A stretch of DNA of 41,319 bases, from the NCBI GenBank assembly GCA_900557045.1, contig USQY01000008.1, positions 1 through 41,319 on the forward strand, written 5' to 3'. Each line of letters starts with the position of its first letter. The first letter of the stretch is position 1. Under the pieces are notes generated by a model, which was given only the letters and a program-made list of their open reading frames with translations, ran no database searches and was not told where the DNA came from. The position numbers and the translations under genes are program-made. This stretch comes from an uncultured Clostridium sp. (GTDB lineage Bacteria > Bacillota > Clostridia > TANB77 > CAG-508). Shown here one piece after another: positions 7,459 through 17,795 of the stretch.

Positions 7459-9624
7459 TTAATTTTCACTCTTCTCAAATAAAACTTTATAATAATCATT
7501 TTCCAAAATTAATCTTGACATTTGATACTTATTAAAAATAATTTTAGAAATATTATCTACATATTCTTCAGTATTAAATTCATCACTTTCTTTAGTATTT
7601 TCATTCTTTTGAAATGTTTTAGTTAATGAATTATACCTTCCCTTTTCAGTTATAAAACTTCTATTTGAAAATATAACTAATCCTTCAGAATTTGAAAGTA
7701 AATCTGTTCCCATTAATAGTCTTGAATCAAATTCTATTCCGAACAAATTCAAAACTGTTGGTAAAACATCTAAGCTACATCCAACTTTATCAACTTTAAT
7801 AGGATTACTCATACCAGAATTCCATATTAAGAATGGCATTCTATGTTTTTCAAAATTATCATCTTTTTGATAGTCAGATAATTCATTTAATTCATCTAAA
7901 GATAAGCCATATGGATAATGGTCTCCACTAATTATTATAACAGTATCTTCTAATCTTCCTTTTTCTTCCAATTTTCTAATTAAAGCCTCTATTGCTTTAT
8001 CTAATTCCATTTGTGTTGCCATATAACATTTAGCTTTGTTAGAATATGGCAAATCCTTTACTAAATCCCAGTTTTTGTTTGCTATGTAATTTCCGCCTGT
8101 ATTATACTCTAAATGTCCACTAACAGTCATATAATATGCTAAAAAATGGGGATCATTTATATAATCATCAACTGTTGCATTTATCATATCTAGATCTGAA
8201 TTTGGCCAATGACTACAATCCATTCTTTGCTCAAGTCCTGTTCCTCTTGCTAAATATGAATCATACCCCATTCCTTTTAAATAATTATCTCTATCATAGT
8301 AAGTTGCTGAATGATCATGATATGCATGTGATGTATATTTTTCAAACACATTTGCATATGAATATGGCATATAATTGTTTGAAACTTTAGATATACTCCA
8401 AACATTTTCTTTTGGAATTAATGAAGTATCTGTTATATATTCTCCATCTGCCGTACTTACTGGGAATAATGGTGTATAGAAATTGTCAAATTGAAATCCT
8501 TGTGAATACAATTTATATAATGTTGGTGTTAATTTTTCATCAATTGCAACTTCATTAAAGGCTTCTGCAACAAATACTACAACATTTTTTCCTTTAAACA
8601 TTCCTGTGTACTCATTTTTTTGTGTTGGTTGTTGAACTGAGAAATATTCATGCATTTGTTTTATAGTTGCATTAGATTCACTTTCTATTAAATTATTCCA
8701 ATTTATATCTATCATATTATATTCTGGAATTTTTTCAGTTTCTATTTCTTTAAAATTGTTACTAATTGTAAGAATTGTATTATCTGTATAATTTGTAATT
8801 AATCTCTGCAAATCTAACCTCATTGTTGTTAAAACACCAAATTTATCTGCCATAAGTGTTGGAACATGTGATTTTGTGTATAAATTTATTGTAGAATATA
8901 TCTCACTATTTTCTTCTGAAATATCTTCTAAACTCATTGCTGATAATGCGACTATATGTAATACTACAATTATCAATATTGCTTTTACTTTTGGTTTTAA
9001 TTTACTTGTTATTTTCATCAGTTTTAATTTAAATTTAGAAACTTTTTTAGGCTTTCTTATAATAGTTAAACTTAGTATTGGCTCATTATTATCATTTGAT
9101 GTTTTTGTATTATTAGCAGTGTTTATTTTGTCTTTATTTTTTTCTGTTTCAACTAATTTTTCTAATTCTTCTAGCTTTTCCTTTGCATTAACTATTCTAA
9201 TAACAAACTTTCCTTTAATTAATTTTCCTGCTCTTATGGCTCCAATCCTTACTACAATTGGATATAATAATAATGCTATTTTATTAAAATTATTTTTTAT
9301 AACATTTAAAATTGTTTGCCAAAATTGTAAAACTTGTCCACCATTTGAAAAAGAGTAAAAAGAAATTATTGATTTATATATTTGATAATATACAAATTGT
9401 GCTAAAAAAATAAATGCAATAATAAATACTGTTATGTTTTTCAAAACATTTGAAACTTTTTTAGGAACACTATTTATTATCAAACTTAGTATAATAGCAA
9501 ATATTACAGAAAATATTATTTTGTAAAAAATATTTGAAATATCATTAAATATAAAATATGAAAATAATATTTCTTCATATATTATCATTAAAGAAAATAA
9601 TATTGTGTTTTTTAAATATTTCAT
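7459..9624 (-). CDS. LTA synthase-like membrane sulfatase-fold transferase
   Basis: Probably transfers a phosphoglycerol-type head group to a surface polymer, like LtaS. The 721-residue protein begins with several transmembrane helices (roughly residues 5-25, 30-50, 60-85 and 105-130), then a Lys/Asn-rich cytoplasmic stretch with a short coiled-coil-like part, another helix (about 215-235), and an extracellular alkaline-phosphatase-fold domain. Catalytic features match LtaS: VAEAFNE (metal-ligand Glu), PVSTADGEY (nucleophile Thr) and IISGDHYPYG (Asp-His). The start at 9624 has AAAGGAG 8 nt upstream; the Met six codons earlier would bury that site. The long charged loop between the helices is unusual for LtaS. 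A related phosphoethanolamine or phosphoglycerol transferase remains possible. Confidence 0.85.
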   Translation of the reverse strand: MKYLKNTILFSLMIIYEEILFSYFIFNDISNIFYKIIFSVIFAIILSLIINSVPKKVSNVLKNITVFIIAFIFLAQFVYYQIYKSIISFYSFSNGGQVLQFWQTILNVIKNNFNKIALLLYPIVVRIGAIRAGKLIKGKFVIRIVNAKEKLEELEKLVETEKNKDKINTANNTKTSNDNNEPILSLTIIRKPKKVSKFKLKLMKITSKLKPKVKAILIIVVLHIVALSAMSLEDISEENSEIYSTINLYTKSHVPTLMADKFGVLTTMRLDLQRLITNYTDNTILTISNNFKEIETEKIPEYNMIDINWNNLIESESNATIKQMHEYFSVQQPTQKNEYTGMFKGKNVVVFVAEAFNEVAIDEKLTPTLYKLYSQGFQFDNFYTPLFPVSTADGEYITDTSLIPKENVWSISKVSNNYMPYSYANVFEKYTSHAYHDHSATYYDRDNYLKGMGYDSYLARGTGLEQRMDCSHWPNSDLDMINATVDDYINDPHFLAYYMTVSGHLEYNTGGNYIANKNWDLVKDLPYSNKAKCYMATQMELDKAIEALIRKLEEKGRLEDTVIIISGDHYPYGLSLDELNELSDYQKDDNFEKHRMPFLIWNSGMSNPIKVDKVGCSLDVLPTVLNLFGIEFDSRLLMGTDLLSNSEGLVIFSNRSFITEKGRYNSLTKTFQKNENTKESDEFNTEEYVDNISKIIFNKYQMSRLILENDYYKVLFEKSEN

Positions 9625-9699
9625 ACAATTTACTCCTTTCAAAATTCATAATACAGTTTATTAACAAAAATCATTTTAGCAAAAAAACATTTTAACAAA

Positions 9700-9760
9700 A
9701 AACTAACTTTGCATGAAGAAAAAATATTGTTTTGATTTTTTTCTTCTGTAAAGTTAGTTT
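9700..9760. terminator. Large hairpin terminator after pyk
   Basis: AAACTAACTTT (9700-9710) pairs with AAAGTTAGTTT (9750-9760), and inside it GAAGAAAAAA pairs with TTTTTTCTTC. T-rich sequence follows on the minus strand, ending the pyk transcript before the LTA-synthase-like gene. Confidence 0.8.
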
Positions 9761-9825
9761 GAAAATTATATTCTACAGTTAATCTAAGTTAATTTGCAAA
9801 GCAATTCGCAAGATTTATTCAAAAA

Positions 9826-11259
9826 TTATACTCTTACAACTCCACCAATAGTTCTGTTCATATCACTAGAATTATAATTAACTAAAGCTTTTTCTCCACC
9901 TGCAATAGCTACAGTATCTCCATTTGTAATATAACCTTTTTGTTTTGCTATTTCGATTCCTTTAAGTATTGTATCTTGTGCATTTGATGTATCTGTAACT
10001 AAAATTGGAGTTACATTATTAACTAAAGCTAATTGTCTAAATGTTTTTTCATTTTTTGTTACAGCAATTATTGGACAACATGGCATAAAACTTGATAATA
10101 AACGTGGTGTATCACCAGCTTCTGTATAAGCAAATATACATTTAGCATTCATTTTCTTTGCTGTTGTACATATAGCACTGTCTAAATAGAATTCATAATT
10201 CTCATATTCATAGTCTGAATTTCTTAAACCTAATCTTTTTTCATAATTAATATCATTTTCTGTTGCTACAGCAATCTTACTCATTGTTTCAACACATACT
10301 ACTGGATATTTTCCCATAGCACTTTCTCCTGATAACATTATTGCACCTGTTATATCAAATATAGCATTTGCAACATCTGAAACTTCAGCTCTTGTTGGAC
10401 GTGGATTGCTTGTCATTGATTCTAACATTTGTGTTGCTGTTATAACTATTTTTCCTGCTTTATTACATTTTTTTATAAGTTCTTTTTGTACTATAGGCAC
10501 TTGTTCCATTGGTATTTCAACACCCATATCTCCACGTGCGACCATAATTCCATCTGATACTTCTAGAATAGAATCAAAATTATCTATACCTTCTTGGCTT
10601 TCAATTTTTGATATAATTTTGATGTTTTCTCCACCATTTTCTTTTAATACTTTACGTATTGCTAAAACATCATCTGCACTTCTTATAAATGAAGCAGCTA
10701 TGTAATCAAAATCGTGTTTACATCCTTCTATTAAATCATTTATATCTTTTTCTTTTAATGCTGGTAAATTAATATGTGTTCCAGGGATATTAATACTTTT
10801 TCTATTTCCTAGTTCTCCACCATTCATTACTTTACAAACAACATCTTTTCCTTCTATTCTAATTACTTCTATTTCTATTTTCCCATCATCTATCAATATT
10901 GTTGTTCCTGGTTTTACATCTTTATATAAATCTTTATATGTAACTGAAACTTTAGTTGAATCTCCTACTATCTCTTCGTTTACTAATGTAAATTCTTCTT
11001 CTGCATTTAATACTACTGGATTTTCTATTAATTTCCCAGTTCTTATTTCTGGACCTTGTGTATCTAATAATGTTGCAACAGGTAATCCTAATTCTTTTCT
11101 GGCTTCTATAAATGGTGTAAAGTATTTTTCTTGATCTTCAAATGAACCATGTGAAAAATTAAATCTTCCTACATTCATTCCTGCTTTCATCATTCTTTTT
11201 AATATCTCTTTGTTTGCTGTTGCTGGACCAATAGTACATACAATTTTTGTTCTTTTCAT
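9826..11259 (-). CDS. pyk: Pyruvate kinase
   Basis: Last ATP-yielding step of glycolysis, phosphoenolpyruvate plus ADP to pyruvate plus ATP. The 477-residue protein has the family motifs TKIVCTIGPA, GMNVGRFNFSHG, the active-site Lys in IISKIESQEG, VARGDMGVEIP and ITATQMLESM, followed by the C-terminal allosteric domain. It lacks the extra PEP-utiliser domain of Bacillus pyruvate kinase. The start at 11259 (MKRTKIV) has GGGAGGAATT upstream; an ATG five codons earlier overlaps that site and is rejected. Single-gene transcript with its own promoter and terminator. Confidence 0.97.
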   Translation of the reverse strand: MKRTKIVCTIGPATANKEILKRMMKAGMNVGRFNFSHGSFEDQEKYFTPFIEARKELGLPVATLLDTQGPEIRTGKLIENPVVLNAEEEFTLVNEEIVGDSTKVSVTYKDLYKDVKPGTTILIDDGKIEIEVIRIEGKDVVCKVMNGGELGNRKSINIPGTHINLPALKEKDINDLIEGCKHDFDYIAASFIRSADDVLAIRKVLKENGGENIKIISKIESQEGIDNFDSILEVSDGIMVARGDMGVEIPMEQVPIVQKELIKKCNKAGKIVITATQMLESMTSNPRPTRAEVSDVANAIFDITGAIMLSGESAMGKYPVVCVETMSKIAVATENDINYEKRLGLRNSDYEYENYEFYLDSAICTTAKKMNAKCIFAYTEAGDTPRLLSSFMPCCPIIAVTKNEKTFRQLALVNNVTPILVTDTSNAQDTILKGIEIAKQKGYITNGDTVAIAGGEKALVNYNSSDMNRTIGGVVRV

Positions 11260-11332
11260 ATAAATTCCTCCCATTACTAATATATATATAACTATGTTTT
11301 TTAGTTACATATATTTTTTATCAACGAGATTT

Positions 11333-11361
11333 ATTATATCATTGTTTTATTGAATTTACAA
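11333..11361 (-). promoter_or_regulatory. Promoter of pyk
   Basis: TTGTAA (11361-11356) and TATAAT (11338-11333) are separated by 17 bp on the minus strand, giving a leader of about 66 nt. The remaining bases up to the glgP terminator contain only an A/T-rich dyad (GCAAAA 11466-11471 with TTTTGC 11494-11499). Confidence 0.7.
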
Positions 11362-11507
11362 GGATTTTTCGACATTTTTTTGCATTATAAACTCTTTACA
11401 AAATTGCATCTAATTTTTTACTTTATTCATAATTCAAACTTGAATTTGACATAAAAAAGCGGTGAGCAAAAAAAACATTTTTTATATGTTTTATTTTGCC
11501 AACTAAT

Positions 11508-11542
11508 AAAAGCTGTGAAGTTTAATACAACTCACAGCTTTT
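11508..11542 (-). terminator. Terminator of glgP
   Basis: AAAAGCTGTGA (11508-11518) pairs with TCACAGCTTTT (11532-11542) around a 13-nt loop, just past the glgP stop codon; the U-tract is part of the stem end. Confidence 0.8.
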
Positions 11543-11551
11543 AAATTAATA

Positions 11552-14122
11552 TTATTTCTCAATCCATTTAACTAAATCCAAATTTTCCGCATCCAAAATC
11601 ATCTCATGTTTTGGCATAACTCTAAAAGTATATCCATAATTTCCACCTGTTGTTAATTCCACATCTGTTTCAAATCTATAAGTTCTATTTTCCTCATCTG
11701 ATTCAATTAGTTTCATTGGTATTACTACTGCATTGCTTACAACTCCTGTATCTTCAATTTGACCATAATAAACCTGAACTTGAATTTTGTCTACAGAAAT
11801 ATTTGGTAGTTTCACTTTGCATCTAACTTTAATTGATTTTCCTGCGTCAATTGTTTCATTATCTGCATTAGTATCCTCCTGCGTTATTACAATTTTGTCA
11901 AAACTTTCATTTATTTTTCTTTTCCATTCATTAAATTCAGTAACATCTGCCAAATTTGAATAATATTTATTTGTTAAGTTACACAATGGCATATATAATT
12001 TCTGAACATAGTCTACTAACATTCTGGCTGTACTAAATTTTCCACCTGTAGTAATTATAGATTCTTTCATCATATTTACCCAACTGTTTGAGAATCCTTT
12101 GTCATTTTGATTATAATAACTTGGTATAATCTTTTTTTCTAAAGTATTGTAAATACTTTCGCTATCATCATTATCTTGTATTTCATAATTATCATAGTCA
12201 GCATTAGTTCCTATTTTCCAACCATTATTTGCATTATATCCTTCTGCCCACCATCCATCTAAAATACTAAAGTTTATTACACCATTTACAGAAGCTTTTT
12301 GTCCACTTGTTCCAGATGCTTCCATTGGACGTCTTGGATTATTTAACCACACATCAACACCACTTATTAAATATCTAGACATTCCTATACTATAATCTTC
12401 TAATAAGAAAACTTTTCCTTTAAACTGTGGTTTCATTGATATTTCATGTATAAATTTTATTAGTTCTTGTCCTTCTTTATCTGCCGGATGTGCTTTTCCT
12501 GCAAAAATTAATTGAACTGGTCTATTTTTATCATTTAATATTTGAGTAATTCTTTCTAAATCTCTAAATATTAATGTAGCTCTTTTATATGTAGCAAATC
12601 TTCTTGCAAATCCTATAGTCAAAGCATTTGGATTTAATCCTGAAACAATTTTTGCAATTTGGTCATATGTATATCCATTTCTTTTTAATCTTTCAGCTGT
12701 ATTATCTTTTACTAATGCTAACAATTTTCTTTTTCTATCTATATGAGCATCCCATAAATCTTTATCTGGAATATTTTTTACATTTTTCCATACATTATCA
12801 TCATAAATCATATCTTGCCAAAACGGAATTAGATACTTATTATATAATTTTTTCAGATTTGGAGCAAGCCAACTACATGTATGAATACCATTAGTAACAT
12901 ATGTTATAGGTGATTCATGTGCTATTATATTAGGCCAAACTTCTGCAAACAATTCTCTTGAAACTGCTCCATGAAGCTTACTTACACCATTTTTCTTTCC
13001 TGCAACTTTTAATGCTAGTATACCCATATTAAATTCTGAATTTTCAACTTCTGAATTAGGTGCCATTCCCATTTTTAAAAATTCATTTTTTGAAATTCCA
13101 TATTTTTCCCATATTCCATCAAAATATGTTTCTACAAGACTTAATGGAAATATATCATTTCCAGCTGGAACTGGTGTATGTGTTGTAAATACTGTTTTTG
13201 AAGATACAATATCTTTTGCAATATTAAAAGACACCTTTTTTTCTTGCATAATTTGATTTATTAATTCTAATATTAGGAAAGATGAATGTCCTTCATTCAT
13301 ATGATAAATTGTTGGATTTAACCCTAATATCTTTAAAACTTTTACTCCACCCATTCCCAAAACTATCTCTTGTTGAATTCTCGTTTCTTGATTTCCTCCA
13401 TATAAAGTTGATGTAATTCCTCTATATTCTTCAATATTCTCCTCAACATCTGAATCTAATAAATATAATTTTACTCTTCCAACATTAACTTGCCAAATTT
13501 TCAAATACAAAGTACCTTTTGGCATATTAACACTTACCAAAATATTATCTTTTTTGGCATCTTTTACTTCTGTTATCGGAAGATTTGAAACATCTATGTT
13601 TTTAAATTCTGTTTCTTGCTCACCATAAGCATTAATTTTTTGGTGAAAATATCCATTTTTGTATAATAATCCTACTGCAACTAATGGAATACCTAAATCA
13701 CTTGCAGATTTCAAATGGTCACCTGATAAAATACCAAGACCACCTGAATATATCTGCATTATTTCATCTAGACCATATTCAGCAGAAAAATATGCAATTA
13801 AATCATTTTTATTATTAGGATATTTTTTTGAAAACCATGTATTTTTACTTGACATATAATTTGCATGGTTTTCTAATAATTCATCATACTTTTTTAAAAA
13901 TTCACTATTTTGCAAAATTTCATTTAGTTTATCTTGAGAAACTAATCTTAAAAATTTAACAGGATTTTTTTCTACTCTTTCCCATAAATCTATATCTATT
14001 TCCTTAAATAATCTTAAAAATTCCGAATTCCAAGACCACCATAAATTATTTGCAATTGTTGAAAGTCCTTTTATTCTTTCTGGTAATTGTGGTGTTACAG
14101 TTATTTTATTAAAAACGTACAT
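11552..14122 (-). CDS. glgP: Alpha-glucan (glycogen) phosphorylase
   Basis: Releases glucose-1-phosphate from the ends of glycogen-type glucans using PLP. The 856-residue protein belongs to the subgroup with an N-terminal DUF3417 domain (LPERIKGLSTIANNLWWSWN). Visible landmarks are AYFSAEYGLDE, YSGGLGILSGDHLKSASDLG, HMNEGHSSFL, GFARRFATYKRA and the PLP-lysine region RRPMEASGTSGQKASVNG. GAAGGAGG lies 12 nt before the start. No other glycogen gene is adjacent. Its promoter is at 14201-14229. Confidence 0.95.
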   Translation of the reverse strand: MYVFNKITVTPQLPERIKGLSTIANNLWWSWNSEFLRLFKEIDIDLWERVEKNPVKFLRLVSQDKLNEILQNSEFLKKYDELLENHANYMSSKNTWFSKKYPNNKNDLIAYFSAEYGLDEIMQIYSGGLGILSGDHLKSASDLGIPLVAVGLLYKNGYFHQKINAYGEQETEFKNIDVSNLPITEVKDAKKDNILVSVNMPKGTLYLKIWQVNVGRVKLYLLDSDVEENIEEYRGITSTLYGGNQETRIQQEIVLGMGGVKVLKILGLNPTIYHMNEGHSSFLILELINQIMQEKKVSFNIAKDIVSSKTVFTTHTPVPAGNDIFPLSLVETYFDGIWEKYGISKNEFLKMGMAPNSEVENSEFNMGILALKVAGKKNGVSKLHGAVSRELFAEVWPNIIAHESPITYVTNGIHTCSWLAPNLKKLYNKYLIPFWQDMIYDDNVWKNVKNIPDKDLWDAHIDRKRKLLALVKDNTAERLKRNGYTYDQIAKIVSGLNPNALTIGFARRFATYKRATLIFRDLERITQILNDKNRPVQLIFAGKAHPADKEGQELIKFIHEISMKPQFKGKVFLLEDYSIGMSRYLISGVDVWLNNPRRPMEASGTSGQKASVNGVINFSILDGWWAEGYNANNGWKIGTNADYDNYEIQDNDDSESIYNTLEKKIIPSYYNQNDKGFSNSWVNMMKESIITTGGKFSTARMLVDYVQKLYMPLCNLTNKYYSNLADVTEFNEWKRKINESFDKIVITQEDTNADNETIDAGKSIKVRCKVKLPNISVDKIQVQVYYGQIEDTGVVSNAVVIPMKLIESDEENRTYRFETDVELTTGGNYGYTFRVMPKHEMILDAENLDLVKWIEK

Positions 14123-14200
14123 TTTACTACATTTCCTCCTTCTTTTCTTTGGTAACTTACTATTTTTTCATATGCTAAATTCTCTCATTTTTATATTATT

Positions 14201-14229
14201 ATTATCTATTAATATATGTTTTTTGTCAA
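14201..14229 (-). promoter_or_regulatory. Promoter of glgP
   Basis: A perfect TTGACA (14229-14224) and GATAAT (14206-14201) with a 17-bp spacer on the minus strand. Confidence 0.78.
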
Positions 14230-14312
14230 CGCTTTTTAAAATTTTACACTAGTATTTGTATTTTTAAAATTAACATTTTCTCTTTCACTACTAATATTTC
14301 AATCGAAAAAAT

Positions 14313-16961
14313 TTAAATCCAATCCCCATATTTCTTAACATATACCTTTTTTACACCTAAAGCCACAAAGCAATACAATAAAGGCACTACTATTATTAAA
14401 ATAATATATTTGAATGGCAAAGCCACAAGACCTATAAATTTGCCAATAACTGTAAAAGGTACAATCAATGCAACTATACTTAAAATTAAAGAACTTATAT
14501 ATACATATTTAGAAGCATGACTTTGTACTAAAGGAATTTTAGCAGTTCTTATAACATGAAGTCCAACTAAATTAGATACTATTCCATATGAAAACCAAAT
14601 TGTTTGAAATAATGCTACATCATTTTCACGCAATTTAAACCCAAACCATAAAATTCCAAAAACTAATAAGTCAAAAATTGAACTAGTAGGTCCCATATAC
14701 AACATAAATCTCTGTATACTCTGTAAATTCCATTTCTTAGGTTTTTTTAAATACTCTTTATCAACATTATCTAAAGGAATTGACAATTGTCCACAATCAT
14801 ATAATAAACTTTGCACTAATAATTGAATTGGAGTAATTGGAAAAAACGGCAAAAATACACTTGCAATTACTACTGATAATACTTCTCCAAAATTAAAACT
14901 AACAGCAAGTTTTATATATTTCATTAAATTACCAAAAGTCTTTCTTCCTTCCATAACACCGTCAACTAAAACATTTAAATCTTTTTCAAGTAATATAATA
15001 TCTGCTGTTTCTTTTGCAATATCAACAGCTGTATCTACTGAAATACCAACTTCAGAATTTACAAGAGAAGGACTATCATTTATTCCGTCACCCATATATC
15101 CTACTATATTTCCACTTTCCTTTAGCAACCTTATAATTCTAGCTTTTTGAATAGGTGATAATTTTACGAAAATGTTTGTATTTCTTAAGAGTCTTAATAC
15201 TGCTGAATCTTCCATTGTATCCAAATTACTCCCTGAAACAATTCTTTTTGTATTTATTCCAACCCTTTCACAAATATTTTTTGTAACATATTCATTATCA
15301 CCAGTTAAAACAATAACTCTAATTCCTGCATCATTTAATCTTGAAATTGATTGCTTTGCAGATTCTTTTGGTGGGTCCAAAAATCCCACAAATCCTATAA
15401 AAGTCATATTTGATTCATCTTTTTGTGAAAATTCTACTGTAGCAGAATCTAGTGTTTTAGTACAAACTCCTATAACTCTCATTCCTCCTTGATTAAGAGT
15501 TTTTGATATATTTTTAATATTATTTTTTAATTGATTAGTAATTGGAATAGTTTTTCCATTATCTTCAGCTGTTGTACACATATTTAATATTTCTTCTATT
15601 GCACCTTTAGTAATTATTTGTAATCCACTATTATTTGAGATAATTACTGATAAACATCTTCTAACAAAATCAAATGGGATTTCATTTATTTTTATATATT
15701 CATCTTTTATATTTTCAATGTTTTCTTTTGATGCCATTTTTAAAACAGCTTCATCAATACTACCTTTTAAACCTGTTTGAAAAACTGCATTTAAATATAC
15801 ATAATTTAATACTTTTATATCTTCTTTTCCGTATACATCTAAATATTTTTCTAGTACTATATTATCTTGTGTTAATGTTCCTGTTTTATCTGTACATAAA
15901 ATATTCATAGCGCCAAAACTTTGAATACTGTCTAATCTTTTTACAATTGTTTTTTTCTTAGACATTCTAATAGCACCTTTGCCTAAACTTGATGACAAAA
16001 TAACTGGTAACAATAAAGGTGTTATGCCTATTGCAATTGCAACAGAAAACGTAAATGCTATTAATATATCGTGCTTATTTGCGTTTAGTGCAAATGTTAT
16101 TGGTATCATAATTAACATGAATTTTATTAGTAATTTACTTAAATTTTCTGTTCCTTTTTGAAATGTAGTTTTAGGCTTTCCTGAAGTAATTGTATTTGAT
16201 ATTTTTCCAAAATAAGTATTTTTAGCAATTTTAAATATTACACCTTTTCCAGAACCACTTGTTACATTTGTTCCCATAAAGCAAATATTATCTAAATCTG
16301 TTATATTTTCTATATCCTCTTCTGACTCTAACTGTGTATTTGAAAACTTTTCTATAGCTTCTGACTCACCTGTTAGTGATGATTGGCTAACATGCAAATT
16401 ATTAGACTCTATCAAACGTAAATCGCCAGGAATAAGGTCGCCTGCAGATAATAAAACAATATCTCCTATTGTTAAATTTTCTATTGGTAATTTAACTTGT
16501 TTTCCATTTCTTATTACTGTAGCCGTAGTTGCTATAAGTTTTTTCAAATTTGCTGCATCTTTATTAGATTTATAAACAACAACAAAATCTAACAATGTAC
16601 TTAATAAAATTAAAACAATTATAACTATTATATTTGCGTAATTTGGTGGAGTTGTTAAGATTATATCTGTATAAATTAGAACTAAAATTATTCCGATTAA
16701 TATTAAATTAAATGGACTCATTAAGCTATTAAAGAAATATTGGTACCATTTTTTTGGTTTGGCATTATTTAATTCATTTCTGCCATATTTAATAATATTT
16801 TCATCTACTTGATTATCATTTAATCCATGTTCAATATCCAATTTCATGTTGGAAATAAATTCTTCTGTATTTGAAATACATTCTTTACCATATAATTTTT
16901 TTATATCTATTTTATCATTCTTATCATTTTTCTCTTGTCTACCATTTTGTTGATTTTTCAT
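14313..16961 (-). CDS. P-type ATPase, magnesium-importing (MgtA/MgtB type)
   Basis: Membrane pump that probably imports Mg2+. The 882-residue protein has the actuator loop SSLTGESEA, the phosphorylation motif CTDKTGTLTQD, the nucleotide-domain KGA, the hinge GDGINDSPSL, and about ten transmembrane helices. The region after the hinge (FGNLMKYIKLAVSFNFGEV, PITPIQLLVQSLLYD) is typical of subtype IIIB. The start at 16961 (MKNQQNG) is preferred, with AAGAGG 11 nt upstream; a GTG four codons earlier overlaps that site. No M-box riboswitch is present; instead the short leader has two mutually exclusive hairpins. Subtype is well supported, substrate somewhat less. Confidence 0.9.
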   Translation of the reverse strand: MKNQQNGRQEKNDKNDKIDIKKLYGKECISNTEEFISNMKLDIEHGLNDNQVDENIIKYGRNELNNAKPKKWYQYFFNSLMSPFNLILIGIILVLIYTDIILTTPPNYANIIVIIVLILLSTLLDFVVVYKSNKDAANLKKLIATTATVIRNGKQVKLPIENLTIGDIVLLSAGDLIPGDLRLIESNNLHVSQSSLTGESEAIEKFSNTQLESEEDIENITDLDNICFMGTNVTSGSGKGVIFKIAKNTYFGKISNTITSGKPKTTFQKGTENLSKLLIKFMLIMIPITFALNANKHDILIAFTFSVAIAIGITPLLLPVILSSSLGKGAIRMSKKKTIVKRLDSIQSFGAMNILCTDKTGTLTQDNIVLEKYLDVYGKEDIKVLNYVYLNAVFQTGLKGSIDEAVLKMASKENIENIKDEYIKINEIPFDFVRRCLSVIISNNSGLQIITKGAIEEILNMCTTAEDNGKTIPITNQLKNNIKNISKTLNQGGMRVIGVCTKTLDSATVEFSQKDESNMTFIGFVGFLDPPKESAKQSISRLNDAGIRVIVLTGDNEYVTKNICERVGINTKRIVSGSNLDTMEDSAVLRLLRNTNIFVKLSPIQKARIIRLLKESGNIVGYMGDGINDSPSLVNSEVGISVDTAVDIAKETADIILLEKDLNVLVDGVMEGRKTFGNLMKYIKLAVSFNFGEVLSVVIASVFLPFFPITPIQLLVQSLLYDCGQLSIPLDNVDKEYLKKPKKWNLQSIQRFMLYMGPTSSIFDLLVFGILWFGFKLRENDVALFQTIWFSYGIVSNLVGLHVIRTAKIPLVQSHASKYVYISSLILSIVALIVPFTVIGKFIGLVALPFKYIILIIVVPLLYCFVALGVKKVYVKKYGDWI

Positions 16962-16983
16962 AATCAAACACACCTCTTGTTTT

Positions 16984-17028
16984 TCTTTACTAAAGAAGCA
17001 AATATTAAAGGTAAATATTTGTTTCTTT
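16984..17028 (-). promoter_or_regulatory. Two alternative hairpins in the mgtA-type leader
   Basis: AAAGAAGCAAATATT (16992-17006) pairs over 15 positions with AATATTTGTTTCTTT (17014-17028), one pair being G-U, around a 7-nt loop. The same AAAGAA also pairs with TTCTTT at 16984-16989 in TTCTTTA-C-TAAAGAA. In the transcript the two structures exclude each other, and the second ends a few bases before the ribosome site. There is no strong U-run. It may be a leaky terminator of the upstream glycosyltransferase gene or a regulatory switch. Confidence 0.4.
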
Positions 17029-17055
17029 TATTATCTTTATTTATTGTTATTTTAT

Positions 17056-17772
17056 TCATCTTTCATAATACTCATTTAGATTGATTGCATCTGCCTCATC
17101 TTGTGTTAAATATCCATATTCCACCATTGATTTTATAACTTTCTCTTGTCTTTTTTTAGATAATGTTGGATTAACATTTGGAGAATATACACTTGGGGCA
17201 TTAGGAATTCCTGCTAATAATGTACATTCATATAAATTCATTTCAGATGGTAACTTTTTAAAATAACCTTCACATGCATCTTTTATACAGTAATATCCAT
17301 CTCCGTAATATATATCATTTATGTATAATTCCAAAATTTCATCTTTTGAATAACTTTTTTCTAATTTTATGCTTATTAATATTTCAGCTATTTTTCTATC
17401 AATTGAATCATTTAGATTTTCCATAAAATATAAATTTTTTGCAACTTGTTGTGTTATAGTGCTTCCCCCTTCAACCAGCTCTTTATTTTTTGCATTTGAC
17501 ACCAATGCTCTTCCTATTGCTATTACATCTATAGCACCATGTTCTTTATATCTGTGATCTTCTACTGCTATGACTGCATTTTTATATGTTTCAGGAATTT
17601 CATTTATTGAAACAAATTTCTCAGATTGTCGTATTTGTTCTACCTTATCTGATATGCTTACTTCTTTAATTGTTTGCTTGTATAATATATATCCATTTGC
17701 AAATATATATGTACATATTGTTACTATAATTGCAATTATTATTACTACTAATTTCTTTACTACTTTTTTCAT
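17056..17772 (-). CDS. Monofunctional peptidoglycan glycosyltransferase (GT51)
   Basis: Polymerises lipid II into glycan strands on the outer face of the membrane. The 238-residue protein has one N-terminal transmembrane helix (about residues 6-28) and a complete GT51 domain: AVEDHRYKEHGAI with the catalytic Glu, GGSTITQQVAKN, DRKIAEI and the helix ILELYINDIYYGDGYYCI. It ends after the glycosyltransferase domain, with no transpeptidase part, like MtgA or S. aureus SgtB. The start at 17772 has AAGG 8 nt upstream; the GTG and ATG just ahead fall in or next to that site. It has its own promoter. Confidence 0.92.
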   Translation of the reverse strand: MKKVVKKLVVIIIAIIVTICTYIFANGYILYKQTIKEVSISDKVEQIRQSEKFVSINEIPETYKNAVIAVEDHRYKEHGAIDVIAIGRALVSNAKNKELVEGGSTITQQVAKNLYFMENLNDSIDRKIAEILISIKLEKSYSKDEILELYINDIYYGDGYYCIKDACEGYFKKLPSEMNLYECTLLAGIPNAPSVYSPNVNPTLSKKRQEKVIKSMVEYGYLTQDEADAINLNEYYER

Positions 17773-17795
17773 TATCATCACCTTCTTTTGTTTAT

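Noticed and set aside
8876..9358. 160-codon plus-strand frame opposite the LTA-synthase-like gene
   Set aside because: It is the hydrophobic complement of the transmembrane and linker region, without a ribosome site.
16962..17055. M-box magnesium riboswitch before the MgtA-type gene
   Set aside because: The gap is 82-94 bp and lacks the conserved M-box segments; only simple dyads are seen.
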